64,000 nt of DNA from Clostridia bacterium (GTDB taxonomy: Bacteria > Bacillota > Clostridia > UMGS1810), in contig JAFVUE010000004.1 of assembly GCA_017502845.1 (NCBI GenBank), forward strand, positions 62,001-126,000, in the 5' to 3' direction. The notes beneath the pieces were generated by a model. It was not told where the DNA came from. It saw only the letters and a program-made list of their open reading frames with translations, and searched no databases. This document shows positions 25,647-33,793 of this stretch, one piece after another. The number at the start of each line of letters is the position of its first letter. The stretch's first letter is position 1. The translations under genes and the position numbers were made by a program.

Positions 25647-27134
25647 TTATATCCCCGGGATAAGGGCATCTCCCTCCAGGTCGTAGCCCGTAATCTCGCC
25701 GATTTCGTTCCATGAAATATTCAATCTGCTTACACGCTGAAATGTGTGGAAATTGCCGGTATTTGACACGGCAACTCCGTCGCAGAGGGTAAAGCCCCTT
25801 GCCTCGTCATACCGTATGCACCACGCCCTGCAGTTTTCAAATATATTATAAAAGCCGTTGTCTGTACCGATAAATCCGCTGTTCATTCCTATAAAGAGTT
25901 CGTCTGCTCCGTCATCATCCATATCGTAGCAGATAATGTCAGCATTCCGCCGCCATATAAATCCATCGCTGTCTGTATGGCGGATATCTTCCATATAAAA
26001 TGAATGAGAAAAGGTATGTCCCTTTCCGTCATCAAGGTGTAGGGAAAGGGTTCCGTTATCAAGAGTAAATCTTGCATCGGCAACGGCAGCGTTTTCGCCA
26101 AAACGGATTCTGCCCGATTTGGTCGTATCCTCAAGGATGAATATATGCTCGTGTGGTTCGTCAAACGTAAAAATATGTACATCGGAAAAATTGCGGAATT
26201 TTCTGTATTCTGTCTCCAATGCCCCAAATTCAAATTCGCCGAATGTCCCCTTGAAGTCATCTTTTTCGGCAGGGGGTGGTGTTTCTTCTTTTTCCGCTGT
26301 TGGCTCTGCATCCGTATTTTCTGTGGGCGGTTCTGCTGTAACCGTTTCTTCGGGGACGGGAGTTACAATTGTTTCCTGAAGAACCGGTGTGCTCCGTGGC
26401 AGATTCGCACAGACAATAACTGCAATTGCAATAATCATCGCAATTGACGGGATAAGCAAATTCTTTTTCTTTATTTCCTTTATAATGCTTATGGCAGAAT
26501 CAAATCTCTCCGCAGGATCAATCCGCTTACACTTGTCGGCAATTTTGCGGAGTTTGTTGTATGGAACAGAATTGTCAAGCAGATGTGCAAGTGTCGCCCC
26601 GAATGAATAAATATCTGTTTTCTCGTCTGTGGGGAGCATACCGAACTGTTCAATTGGCGCATATCCGAATGTTCCCATTGCCTCCGTGTCCTGACGGACT
26701 TCGTTTCGCAGGATTCTCGCAATGTCATAATCCGTAAGCCATACATTGCAGTTTTCGTCAATTAAGATATTGTCGGGTTTTATATCCCTGTGGATAATAT
26801 TGACCTTGTGAAGAGAATCCATTGCGTTGAGTATTTGCAACGCGATTTTTTTAAGTTGTTTTTTCGTATATGAATGATTCTTTACTGCATCCTCTAAAGG
26901 AGAACCCTCTATATATTCTTCTACAACAACAGTTTTCTCCTCAAGCCCCGCATAGTAAATCTTCGGAATATTTGCACAGTCGGTTTTCATAAGAGTTTTG
27001 TATATTTCTCTCTTGTCCCCGTCAATATAGCGTTTAATATATTTTTTGCCGCAAGGATCTGCCGTCAGGATAATCTCCTGACGTTTTGTTTTCTTGATTG
27101 TTTTTATGTCCGTAAGATTGGAAACATCAAACAT
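25647..27134 (-). CDS. Membrane Ser/Thr protein kinase with extracytoplasmic domain
   Basis: 495 residues from ATG 27134 (AAGGAG ten bases upstream). The N-terminal half is a Hanks-type kinase: HRDIKPDN catalytic loop (115-122) and a metal-binding motif reading DYD (135-137) where DFG is usual; the activation segment ends MGTFGYAPIEQFG. The glycine loop is poorly conserved. A membrane helix (about 225-245) leads to a Pro/Glu/Thr-rich linker and an external domain of about 200 residues containing a calcium-loop-like CYDMDDDGADELFIG motif, as in FG-GAP/VCBS-type repeats. This is a PknB-like receptor layout without PASTA repeats. It is divergent from an HTH gene. Confidence 0.87.
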   Translation of the reverse strand: MFDVSNLTDIKTIKKTKRQEIILTADPCGKKYIKRYIDGDKREIYKTLMKTDCANIPKIYYAGLEEKTVVVEEYIEGSPLEDAVKNHSYTKKQLKKIALQILNAMDSLHKVNIIHRDIKPDNILIDENCNVWLTDYDIARILRNEVRQDTEAMGTFGYAPIEQFGMLPTDEKTDIYSFGATLAHLLDNSVPYNKLRKIADKCKRIDPAERFDSAISIIKEIKKKNLLIPSIAMIIAIAVIVCANLPRSTPVLQETIVTPVPEETVTAEPPTENTDAEPTAEKEETPPPAEKDDFKGTFGEFEFGALETEYRKFRNFSDVHIFTFDEPHEHIFILEDTTKSGRIRFGENAAVADARFTLDNGTLSLHLDDGKGHTFSHSFYMEDIRHTDSDGFIWRRNADIICYDMDDDGADELFIGMNSGFIGTDNGFYNIFENCRAWCIRYDEARGFTLCDGVAVSNTGNFHTFQRVSRLNISWNEIGEITGYDLEGDALIPGI

Positions 27135-27148
27135 ATAACATTGACTCC

Positions 27149-27177
27149 TTGCAAAAAATCGAATTATGTAGTATATT
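27149..27177 (+). promoter_or_regulatory. Promoter of the HTH gene
   Basis: TTGCAA, 17 bases, TATATT in the 74-base divergent space between the kinase gene and the HTH gene. Confidence 0.6.
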
Positions 27178-27208
27178 GTAATTATATTAGACTTGCGGAG
27201 GAATGTCA

Positions 27209-27631
27209 ATGGCACAGGTAACTGAACGTCTGCTGAAAGCACTTGAAAATGCACGGGATTTGGAGGGCTTTTTCCGTGAAAACGAAAATGAATTTATGAG
27301 CATAACAACTGCGCAGTATTTAAGCGATATTCTTAAACTTCGAGAAATTACAGTTGCAGAAGCGGCAAAGAGAGCAGGTCTTGGCGAATATGCATACAAG
27401 ATTTTTTTGGGCGACAGACACCCCTCCCGTGATGTGCTTATAGCGTTGTCATTCGGTATGAATCTCTCGGTAGACGAAACTCAACTACTTATGCGAATAT
27501 CAAAATTTGCATCCCTTGATCCGCGGGATAAGCGGGACAGCACCATAATATACGGACTCACTCACGGACTTAACGTATTTGAACTTGACGATATTTTAGA
27601 GCAGCACAATCTCGTAACAGTAAATAAGTAA
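27209..27631 (+). CDS. HTH (XRE-like) protein paired with the Ser/Thr kinase
   Basis: 140 residues. ATG 27209 is preferred over ATG 27203 because GCGGAGG then lies at the right distance. A helix-turn-helix of the XRE kind occupies about residues 45-95 (REITVAEAAKRAGLGEYAYKIFLGDRHPSRDVLIAL), followed by an all-helical C-terminus ending LNVFELDDILEQHN. The divergent neighbour is a membrane Ser/Thr kinase; HTH-kinase pairs of this type recur in Clostridia, and the HTH protein could be the kinase substrate. It may also autoregulate from the shared 74-base spacer. Confidence 0.8.
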   Translation: MAQVTERLLKALENARDLEGFFRENENEFMSITTAQYLSDILKLREITVAEAAKRAGLGEYAYKIFLGDRHPSRDVLIALSFGMNLSVDETQLLMRISKFASLDPRDKRDSTIIYGLTHGLNVFELDDILEQHNLVTVNK

Positions 27632-27639
27632 ACAAACGA

Positions 27640-27677
27640 AAATGACGGTTTTTCATTTTGAAAAATCGTCATTTTTT
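27640..27677 (+). terminator. Intrinsic terminator after the HTH gene
   Basis: AAATGACGGTTTTTC / GAAAAATCGTCATTT stem then TTTT. Confidence 0.88.
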
Positions 27678-27718
27678 AATTGCAAAAAACCATTGGATAT
27701 ACTTCCATATATTGTGGA

Positions 27719-27829
27719 TTGATATCCGGATATATATGCGATATGATATATACGAGCCCGACAGGAACGGCGTCGGGAAAAAACATAGGGGGTAACCCCC
27801 GAAAAACATTATTAAGGAGGAAACATTTA
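27719..27829 (+). promoter_or_regulatory. Promoter and structured leader of the first SLH gene
   Basis: TTGATA (27719), 17 bases, TATGAT (27742-27747). The leader of about 75 bases holds two compact hairpins: CCCGAC / GTCGGG with a nine-base loop, and GGGGG-TAA-CCCCC. They precede AAGGAGG and may stabilise a highly expressed mRNA. I cannot match them to a known riboswitch. Confidence 0.6.
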
Positions 27830-30403
27830 ATGTTTAAGTTCAAAAAATTAATTGCTTCCGTGTTGACTTCAATAATGACATTTTCAATGGCGGCAACAGT
27901 TGCCATGGCGGCAATCCCGTCAGATGTAGCAGATACAAAATATGAAGAGGCAGCCGAAGTCCTCGGAATATTGGAGGTTATGGTCGGCGATACAGAAGGC
28001 ACATTCCGTCCCGATGCCACAATCATCCGTTCCGAAGCGGCAAAGGTAGCGGTTGCACTCAGCGGCCTTACAGAAGTTGCTAACGTAACAAGCGGTCAGA
28101 CAAGATACCCTGACGTTCCCGCAGGTTACTGGGCAACAGGTTTTATTAATGTAGCAACAGATCAGAAACTCGTTATCGGCGATACTGAGGGCACATTCCG
28201 TCCCGATGCAAATATCACTTATCAGGAAGCGGTAACAATCCTTGTCCGTGCACTTGGTTACGAACCCAGAGCACTTGCAAAAGGCGGTTACCCCACAGGT
28301 TACCTTGTAACTGCATCTGATATCGGCCTTACAAAAGGTGTAACAGGTGCACAGAACGGTCCTATCTCAAGAGGCGACGTTGCACAGTTGGCGTTCAATG
28401 CTCTTACAATCAAAATGATGGAGCAGACCGGTTTCGGCGAAAATGTGAACTACGAAGTAGTTGACAAAACAATCCTTGAAGACAAACTCGATGTTGAAAA
28501 AGTTACAGGTCAGGTAATGGCAGTAGGTAACGCATCACTCGACGGCGAATCAAACCTTTCCAAAGACCAGATCTTAATCGGCGAAGAAATCTTCAAAACA
28601 GGTACAGCCGATGTACGTCAGGTACTCGGTTTCACAGTAGATGCTTATGTGAGAGAAAACAACCGTGGCGAAAAAGTGCTTCTTCTTGCACGTCCTGCTG
28701 ACGGAAAAAACGAAGCTATCACAGTTTCTGCTGAAAATATTGCAACAATAACAAACACTTCTGACAAGAAAGAACTTCAGTACTGGAAGAATCCCGACAA
28801 AGACAACAAAGCAACAAAAGCAAACATCAGAACAGATGCTAACGTTATCTACAACGGCAAAGCAGGTTCTTGGGATGATTTCAAAGTGATTGAGTCAGGT
28901 TCAATAACACTTCTCGACACAGAGGGTAAGGGTTCTTACGATGTTGTGTTTGTAAACGAAACTGTAAACTATGTAGTAGAAGAAGTTGTAACATCTTCTA
29001 ACAAAATCGTAGACAAATACGGCCAAAGAACACTGGTTGCAGATCCTGAAGACGAAGACCTCACTTTCCTTATTGTAAAAGGTGCAGAGGAAGTAAAACT
29101 TGCTGACCTTAAAGAGTGGGATGTTCTCACAGTAACAATGAGCAAAGACGGTCAGCTCGTATATGCAGAAGTTTCAAATGAAGTGGTTGAGGGTAAAGTA
29201 ACACGTAAATCCGACGACACTTACTATATCGGCGGTAAGGGTTACAAAGTAGCGAAGAACTACCCCGGTACAATTTCTCTGGAAGACGAGGGCACATTCT
29301 ACCTTGACGTAGAGGGTAAGATTGCCGCAGTAAACGGCGAAACATCCTTAAGCAGCAACTACGCTTACCTCAACAAAGCAGCAATCTCATCAGGTATGGA
29401 CAAAGTTTTAGAGATGAAAGTCTTCACAAAAGACGGCAAAACTCTCCTTGTTAAGTCCGGTTCTAAAATCAAAGTAAACGGCGTAAGCGGTAAAACTCCC
29501 GCAGAAGCCCTTGAAATCCTCGGGGAAGAAAGTCAGCTTATCACATTCGAAATGAATGCTGACGGCATCGTAACACAGATTAACACAGCAACATCCTCTT
29601 CTACAATCAACGAAGATAAGTTCATGCTCAATATGACCGAAGAAGACGTTGAATACAAAGCATCTTCCGGTAAACTCGTAGGCGATTCTATGAGCGTTAA
29701 TGTAACAGAAGATACAATCGTGTTCGATATTCCTGCAGGTAAGACAGACACAGAAGATTATGCAATAAGAAACAATAAATTCTTCGTAGACGGCGACTAC
29801 TACAATGTAATGGTATTCGACGTAACAGAAGACAGAAATGCAAAAGCGATTATCGTAACAAACTCTACAGGTACAGCAAACGAAGAATCTGCACTCGCAA
29901 TCGTTGACAGTATCGCAACAGGTAAGAACGATGACGGCGAAGAAGTAGAAATCCTCTACGCTTACCAGAACGGTGAAAAGATTGAAATCCCCACAACCGA
30001 AACAGGCGTTCTTGTAAAAGGCGATAGCACAGCACTCCAGCAGGGCGACGTTATCCAGTTCAAGACAAATGTTAAGGGCGAGATTGAGAATATCACACTG
30101 GTATTCGATATATCCACAAAGGATACAGAAGCCGAGGTAGAGGTTTCCGATAAGATGAGCACATTCTACGGTAAAGTGCTTAAGAAATTCTCAAACTCCT
30201 TCAATATGCAGGTAAATGACGGTACAGTTCACAACTTTGCAATAGGCAATGCAACTGTATACACCGTGGATACAACCTTAAGCAGAAACAACATCACAGT
30301 TGGCGATGCAGGTGATATCCAGAAATACGACGAACTTGATCCTTCAAGAGTATTCGTAAGAGTGTATAACGATACCGTTAAAGAGATTATCATCATAAAA
30401 TAA
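27830..30403 (+). CDS. S-layer-homology surface protein
   Basis: 857 residues from ATG 27830 (AAGGAGG upstream; the open frame before it has no ribosome site). A signal peptide (MFKFKKLIASVLTSIMTFSM) with cleavage near VAMA-AI is followed by two clear SLH domains: SDVADTKYEEAAEVLGILEV...GTFRPDATIIRSEAAKV (about 30-80) and YPDVPAGYWATGFINVA...GTFRPDANITYQEAVTIL (about 95-150), and a degenerate third (about 160-215). SLH domains bind secondary cell-wall polymer. The remaining 640 residues are acidic, beta-rich and without cysteines. The gene at 50720 has the same design. Both are likely major surface proteins. Confidence 0.9.
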   Translation: MFKFKKLIASVLTSIMTFSMAATVAMAAIPSDVADTKYEEAAEVLGILEVMVGDTEGTFRPDATIIRSEAAKVAVALSGLTEVANVTSGQTRYPDVPAGYWATGFINVATDQKLVIGDTEGTFRPDANITYQEAVTILVRALGYEPRALAKGGYPTGYLVTASDIGLTKGVTGAQNGPISRGDVAQLAFNALTIKMMEQTGFGENVNYEVVDKTILEDKLDVEKVTGQVMAVGNASLDGESNLSKDQILIGEEIFKTGTADVRQVLGFTVDAYVRENNRGEKVLLLARPADGKNEAITVSAENIATITNTSDKKELQYWKNPDKDNKATKANIRTDANVIYNGKAGSWDDFKVIESGSITLLDTEGKGSYDVVFVNETVNYVVEEVVTSSNKIVDKYGQRTLVADPEDEDLTFLIVKGAEEVKLADLKEWDVLTVTMSKDGQLVYAEVSNEVVEGKVTRKSDDTYYIGGKGYKVAKNYPGTISLEDEGTFYLDVEGKIAAVNGETSLSSNYAYLNKAAISSGMDKVLEMKVFTKDGKTLLVKSGSKIKVNGVSGKTPAEALEILGEESQLITFEMNADGIVTQINTATSSSTINEDKFMLNMTEEDVEYKASSGKLVGDSMSVNVTEDTIVFDIPAGKTDTEDYAIRNNKFFVDGDYYNVMVFDVTEDRNAKAIIVTNSTGTANEESALAIVDSIATGKNDDGEEVEILYAYQNGEKIEIPTTETGVLVKGDSTALQQGDVIQFKTNVKGEIENITLVFDISTKDTEAEVEVSDKMSTFYGKVLKKFSNSFNMQVNDGTVHNFAIGNATVYTVDTTLSRNNITVGDAGDIQKYDELDPSRVFVRVYNDTVKEIIIIK

Positions 30404-30437
30404 TCACACCCAAAACGAAGTTCATCTCCTTTATAAA

Positions 30438-30470
30438 AAAGAACCGCAGAGGTTATCCTCTGCGGTTTTT
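30438..30470 (+). terminator. Intrinsic terminator after the first SLH gene
   Basis: AACCGCAGAGG / CCTCTGCGGTT stem with TTAT loop then TTTTT; also usable in reverse by the gene ending at 30473. Confidence 0.88.
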
Positions 30471-30472
30471 CG

Positions 30473-30945
30473 TTATTCATTGTAAAAGCAATCGTCCTCC
30501 CAACGTATCGGATTTGTGTCGATGTATTCCCATATCATTTTGTAATCCTGCTCATTACGGATAATATGGTCGTGGAATGACCGTTGGAAGATAGGGTGCC
30601 CTATTTCCTTTGTAACCAATGTCTTGAGAGAACGGACAATACTTACGATGCTTGTAGGGGCCACATCGTCCCGTTAAGGGATATCAATAAATGAATATGA
30701 TTCGGCATTATCACATATTTATCAACAGATACATTCTCATATTTATTGTTTATATTTTTGATATACTTATCACAAACACGCCCATATTCGGACAATTCGT
30801 TTTTCGGGACGATGTGGGCATCGTCCCCTACGATTTTTCCGAGAATGTGTTTTTTATCCTTCACACATACCGTTATAAAATATGCACCGGGGGATGAATA
30901 ATCATATTCTTTCAACCGTGTAGGTTTCCGTTTGGGTAAATCCAT
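30473..30945 (-). pseudogene. REP-associated tyrosine transposase (Y1/HUH), frameshifted
   Basis: The N-terminal part (ATG 30945 to a stop at 30643) begins MDLPKRKPTRLKEYDYSS, then GAYFITVCVKDKKHILG, and carries the HUH motif MPNHIHLLI. The C-terminal part, in another frame (about 30664-30473), reads SLKTLVTKEIG...FQRSFHDHIIR...YIDTNP with the family's conserved tail. Together they make one TnpA_REP transposase of normal length (about 160 residues). The frame is lost inside a GTAGGG-family palindrome (30654-30674) that lacks seven bases, ACGATGC, of one arm; restoring them rejoins the frames exactly. A second complete palindrome (30805-30831) is translated as VGDDAHIVP. The ATG overlaps the end of uxaC. 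Confidence 0.88.
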
Positions 30946-30946
30946 A

Positions 30947-32338
30947 TTATATTCCGAGATATGTTTTTGCGTTATTGTAACAGATGCCTTTAACGATTTC
31001 TTCGAGTGCATCCCAATCTTCGGGGTATTCGCCGTTTTCTACCCATGTACCGATAAGGTTACACATAATTCGTCTGAAATACTCGTGTCTTGGGTATGAG
31101 AGGAAGCTTCTTGAGTCTGTGAGCATACCTACGAATTTGGAGAGCAATCCGAGGGATGCGAGATTTCTCATCTGCTCTTCCATGCCGTCTCTGTGGTCAA
31201 CGAACCACCATGCAGTACCGAACTGTATTTTAGATGGTGCTTCGCTGCTCTGGAAATTACCGAGCATTGTGCCGATAACAAAATTGTGAACGGGATTGAG
31301 TGTATAGAGAATTGTCTTGGGGAGTTTTCCGTCTTTGTCAAGAGCGTCTAAGAAGAGTGCAAGTTTTGCGGCAATCTTCTCGTCTGCAATTGAGTCAAAG
31401 CCCGTATCGGGACCAAGTTTTTCAAACATTCTGCTGTTGTTGTTTCTCTGTGCACCGATGTGGAGCTGCATTGTCCAGCCGAGTTCGTGGAATTTCTTTC
31501 CGAGTGCGAGCATAATCTTTGTCTTGTAGCAATCGCCCTCCTGTTCAGTAATCTTCTCTCCTGCCATAGCACGTGTAAAGATGCTGTCAATTTCTGCATC
31601 AGTTGCAACTTCAAACGGAACATATACAAAAGCGTGGTCGGAAATCTTACCACCGATTTCGTTAAAGAAATCTGCTCTCTTTATAAGTGCGGAGATAACG
31701 TCGTCAACATTTTTGATCTCAACTCCTGCCACTTCGCTGAGCTTTGCAATATACTCTGCAAAACCATCTGCAGTAATATTAACTGCTTTGTCGGGACGGT
31801 ATGTAGGCAGAACTCTTGTCTTGAATGTATCGTCCTTTTTGAGGGCAATGTGATACTCAAGTGAATCCGCAGGATCGTCTGTTGTGCAGACAACTTCAAC
31901 ATTGGATGATTCTATAAGTTTACGTGCAGACATACCTTTGAGTTTTTCTTTTGTCTCTTCCCAGATGGCGTCTGCTGTCTTTGAATTAAGGGGAGTTGTA
32001 ATACCGAAAAATCTCTGGAGTTCAAGGTGTGTCCAGTGATATAAGGGATTGCCTATGCAAAGGGGCATAACCTTTGCCCATGCATCAAACTTCTCTCTGT
32101 CAGTTGCATCGCCTGTCATGAATTTCTCGTCAAGACCTGATGAACGCATTGCTCTCCATTTGTAATGGTCGCCGTAGAGCCACACCTGTGTGATGTTCTC
32201 ATACTTTAAGTCCTCGTAAATCTCCTTGGGACTTAAATGGCAATGGTAGTCAATGATCGGCATTGATGAAGCATACTCGTGATAGAGTTTTTTTGCTGTT
32301 TCGTTAGAAAGGAGAAAATCCTTGTCCATAAATTTCAT
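30947..32338 (-). CDS. uxaC: Glucuronate isomerase
   Basis: 463 residues, standard length for UxaC, which isomerises D-glucuronate to fructuronate (and galacturonate to tagaturonate). Signatures: MPIIDYHCHLSPKEIYED with metal-binding HxH, MQLHIGAQRNNN, and the C-terminal SRSFLSYPRHEYFRRI. AAGGAGAG lies upstream of the ATG. It is the second gene of the THF-riboswitch transcript, 22 bases after the ECF gene; no other hexuronate genes (uxaA, uxaB, kdg) are in the window, which is unusual. Confidence 0.95.
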   Translation of the reverse strand: MKFMDKDFLLSNETAKKLYHEYASSMPIIDYHCHLSPKEIYEDLKYENITQVWLYGDHYKWRAMRSSGLDEKFMTGDATDREKFDAWAKVMPLCIGNPLYHWTHLELQRFFGITTPLNSKTADAIWEETKEKLKGMSARKLIESSNVEVVCTTDDPADSLEYHIALKKDDTFKTRVLPTYRPDKAVNITADGFAEYIAKLSEVAGVEIKNVDDVISALIKRADFFNEIGGKISDHAFVYVPFEVATDAEIDSIFTRAMAGEKITEQEGDCYKTKIMLALGKKFHELGWTMQLHIGAQRNNNSRMFEKLGPDTGFDSIADEKIAAKLALFLDALDKDGKLPKTILYTLNPVHNFVIGTMLGNFQSSEAPSKIQFGTAWWFVDHRDGMEEQMRNLASLGLLSKFVGMLTDSRSFLSYPRHEYFRRIMCNLIGTWVENGEYPEDWDALEEIVKGICYNNAKTYLGI

Positions 32339-32360
32339 AATTAATCCACTCTCCTTGGAA

Positions 32361-33128
32361 TTATTGTTTTTTTATTACTCTGCGGTAGACTTTAAGCAGA
32401 CAGGAAATAATGTAAGCGAAAAGCGGTACCTGAACAAAATCGGGAATTAGTCGGGGGATATAAACCGCCCAGAACGGGAGACGAGCAAGTCCCGTATAGT
32501 AAAAGCGCAATACGAATGTATTAAGTGTTGTAACCATTATGTCGGAAATAAAGATCGTAAGTACAAGTTGCAGAAAATCGTCGTTGTAGGAAGATGGGGA
32601 TTTCTTTTTCATAATCAGGTCGATTATAACGAAGATGATTCCCAGAAGTGATGTTATGTACATACCGTATGTGGCAAATACTAGATTTTCTTTAAGTCGC
32701 AGGAGAATATCATGCCATACACCCTGCTTGACAACGCCCAGAATATAGTGGTTGTATCCGCCGAAAACTGCAAGTGCTATGCAGAACGCTATAAACCCAA
32801 TCCGAAGTTTTGATGAAGAAACTTTTTTCATCCATTTCCACATAAAACCTGTTATGAATCCGCCCAATACCATTACAAAAAATATTGGCCAGAGGTATGC
32901 GCCCTCGGATTTGATTATCTGCGCAAGGAGGTCAACAAGTCCCGATGTGATACCGCCGAATACAGGCCCGAAAAGGATTGCGGGCATCTTGGTAAAAACC
33001 TCCGAAACGCCTATTCGCATACCGTTTGCTCCGCCCATGGGAATCATAAACGAGAACTGCCTCAACACAAGCGCCAATGCGATAAAAAGGGCTGTGTGTA
33101 CCACTTGTTTAAGGTGTGTGTTTTTCAT
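32361..33128 (-). CDS. ECF transporter substrate-binding (S) component, probably for folate
   Basis: 255 residues, six hydrophobic segments, and an N-terminal helix with the ECF S-component pattern (ALFIALALVLRQFSF followed by a MGGANGMRIGVSEVF loop). FolT proteins of Clostridia look like this, and a THF riboswitch directly upstream names tetrahydrofolate as the ligand, so folate uptake with a shared EcfAAT module is the likely role. The ECF module itself is not in the window. A GAGGAG ribosome site lies eight bases before the ATG. Confidence 0.85.
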   Translation of the reverse strand: MKNTHLKQVVHTALFIALALVLRQFSFMIPMGGANGMRIGVSEVFTKMPAILFGPVFGGITSGLVDLLAQIIKSEGAYLWPIFFVMVLGGFITGFMWKWMKKVSSSKLRIGFIAFCIALAVFGGYNHYILGVVKQGVWHDILLRLKENLVFATYGMYITSLLGIIFVIIDLIMKKKSPSSYNDDFLQLVLTIFISDIMVTTLNTFVLRFYYTGLARLPFWAVYIPRLIPDFVQVPLFAYIISCLLKVYRRVIKKQ

Positions 33129-33183
33129 AAAAAAAGCTCCTCTCTAAAAAACAGAGAAAGCAACCTTTGAAGCATATTAAAAT

Positions 33184-33526
33184 GCAACAGCGGATGAAGC
33201 ATTGCACCGCAAGAAAGAAGCAGATGCGTTAATATCCAAACCCGTTTTGGGCATCGGTTTTTCCGCCGCTGCTTTGTTAAAATACTCGCAAATGCGTCAA
33301 GCATTAGCTCCGTTTTTGCCTCGCATCGACGACAAAAACTCAATGCCGAAAATCTGCGACCTAAATCAAGATAAAATTGGATGTTTTCAAGAACTATAAC
33401 AAAGAAAACGGATTTTACTTGATTCAGGCGAGTTTGGACACTAACGCATCTGCTTTTTGTTTTTCTTTTCGTTTTCAGACTCTACTCCCATTCTGAAACA
33501 CTTAACGCACAATGACTGCTCTGTTC
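33184..33526 (-). promoter_or_regulatory. Tetrahydrofolate (THF-I) riboswitch with an insertion in P4
   Basis: On the minus strand the conserved elements appear in order: GAGCAG, GCGTTAAGTG, AATGGGA in a loop closed by TTTCAG / CTGAAA (P3), ACGAA, P4 arm AAGAAA, then after an inserted element TTTCTT, GCGGTG, and CATCCGCTGTT pairing with AACAG to close P1; P2 is CATTGTGC with GCGGTGCAATG. This is the class I THF aptamer that controls folT genes. The aptamer is split by a 234-base element between the P4 arms. The expression platform between 33183 and the start codon at 33128 may mask the GAGGAG site; no simple terminator was seen. Confidence 0.85.
33220..33453. mobile_element. 234-bp MITE-like element with 24-bp inverted ends inside the riboswitch
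   Basis: The ends are GCAGATGCGTTAATATCCAA and, in inverse, GCAGATGCGTTAGTGTCCAA; 21 of 24 terminal bases agree. The interior has no reading frame of convincing design. No clear target duplication was found at the borders. It lies exactly between the two arms of P4. Confidence 0.6.
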
Positions 33527-33570
33527 GTATTTGGTGTGTGCACAATATCGCACTCACTCTTATAACCAAT

Positions 33571-33599
33571 ATTATACTCCCTACCCATACTCTTGTCAA
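33571..33599 (-). promoter_or_regulatory. Consensus promoter of the THF riboswitch transcript
   Basis: Minus strand TTGACA (33599-33594), 17 bases, TATAAT (33576-33571), placed to start transcription about 40 bases before the aptamer. Confidence 0.85.
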
Positions 33600-33608
33600 C
33601 TAAAATAC

Positions 33609-33637
33609 TTGCGAATAAGGCGGAAATATAGTATAAT
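33609..33637 (+). promoter_or_regulatory. Promoter upstream of hydE
   Basis: TTGCGA, 17 bases, TATAAT. It lies back to back with the riboswitch promoter. Confidence 0.6.
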
Positions 33638-33655
33638 AATTTTATTCGATGACGT

Positions 33656-33746
33656 GTAGGGAACGCATTAATGCGTTCCGTCTGTTTGCTTGAATTGCAT
33701 TATCTTACGAATAATAACACGGGACGTCGAGGACGCCGTCCCCTAC
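33656..33746. repeat. Inverted pair of GTAGGG-family palindromes
   Basis: A plus-sense copy at 33656-33681 (stem GGAACGCATT / AATGCGTTCC) and an inverted copy at 33719-33746 (stem GGGACG...CGTCCC, ending CCCCTAC). Both are in the leader of hydE, which is otherwise empty. Confidence 0.75.
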
Positions 33747-33793
33747 AATGCGGTGTCATATATTGAGAATAATCTCACGAAAGGCGGGTGCTT

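Noticed and set aside
27754-27829. Leader of the first SLH gene as a known riboswitch
   Set aside because: Two simple hairpins without conserved aptamer motifs that I know; kept only as a structured leader.
33202-33399. 65-codon open frame within the MITE-like element
   Set aside because: It begins in the riboswitch, has no ribosome site and no protein-like pattern; explained by the element.
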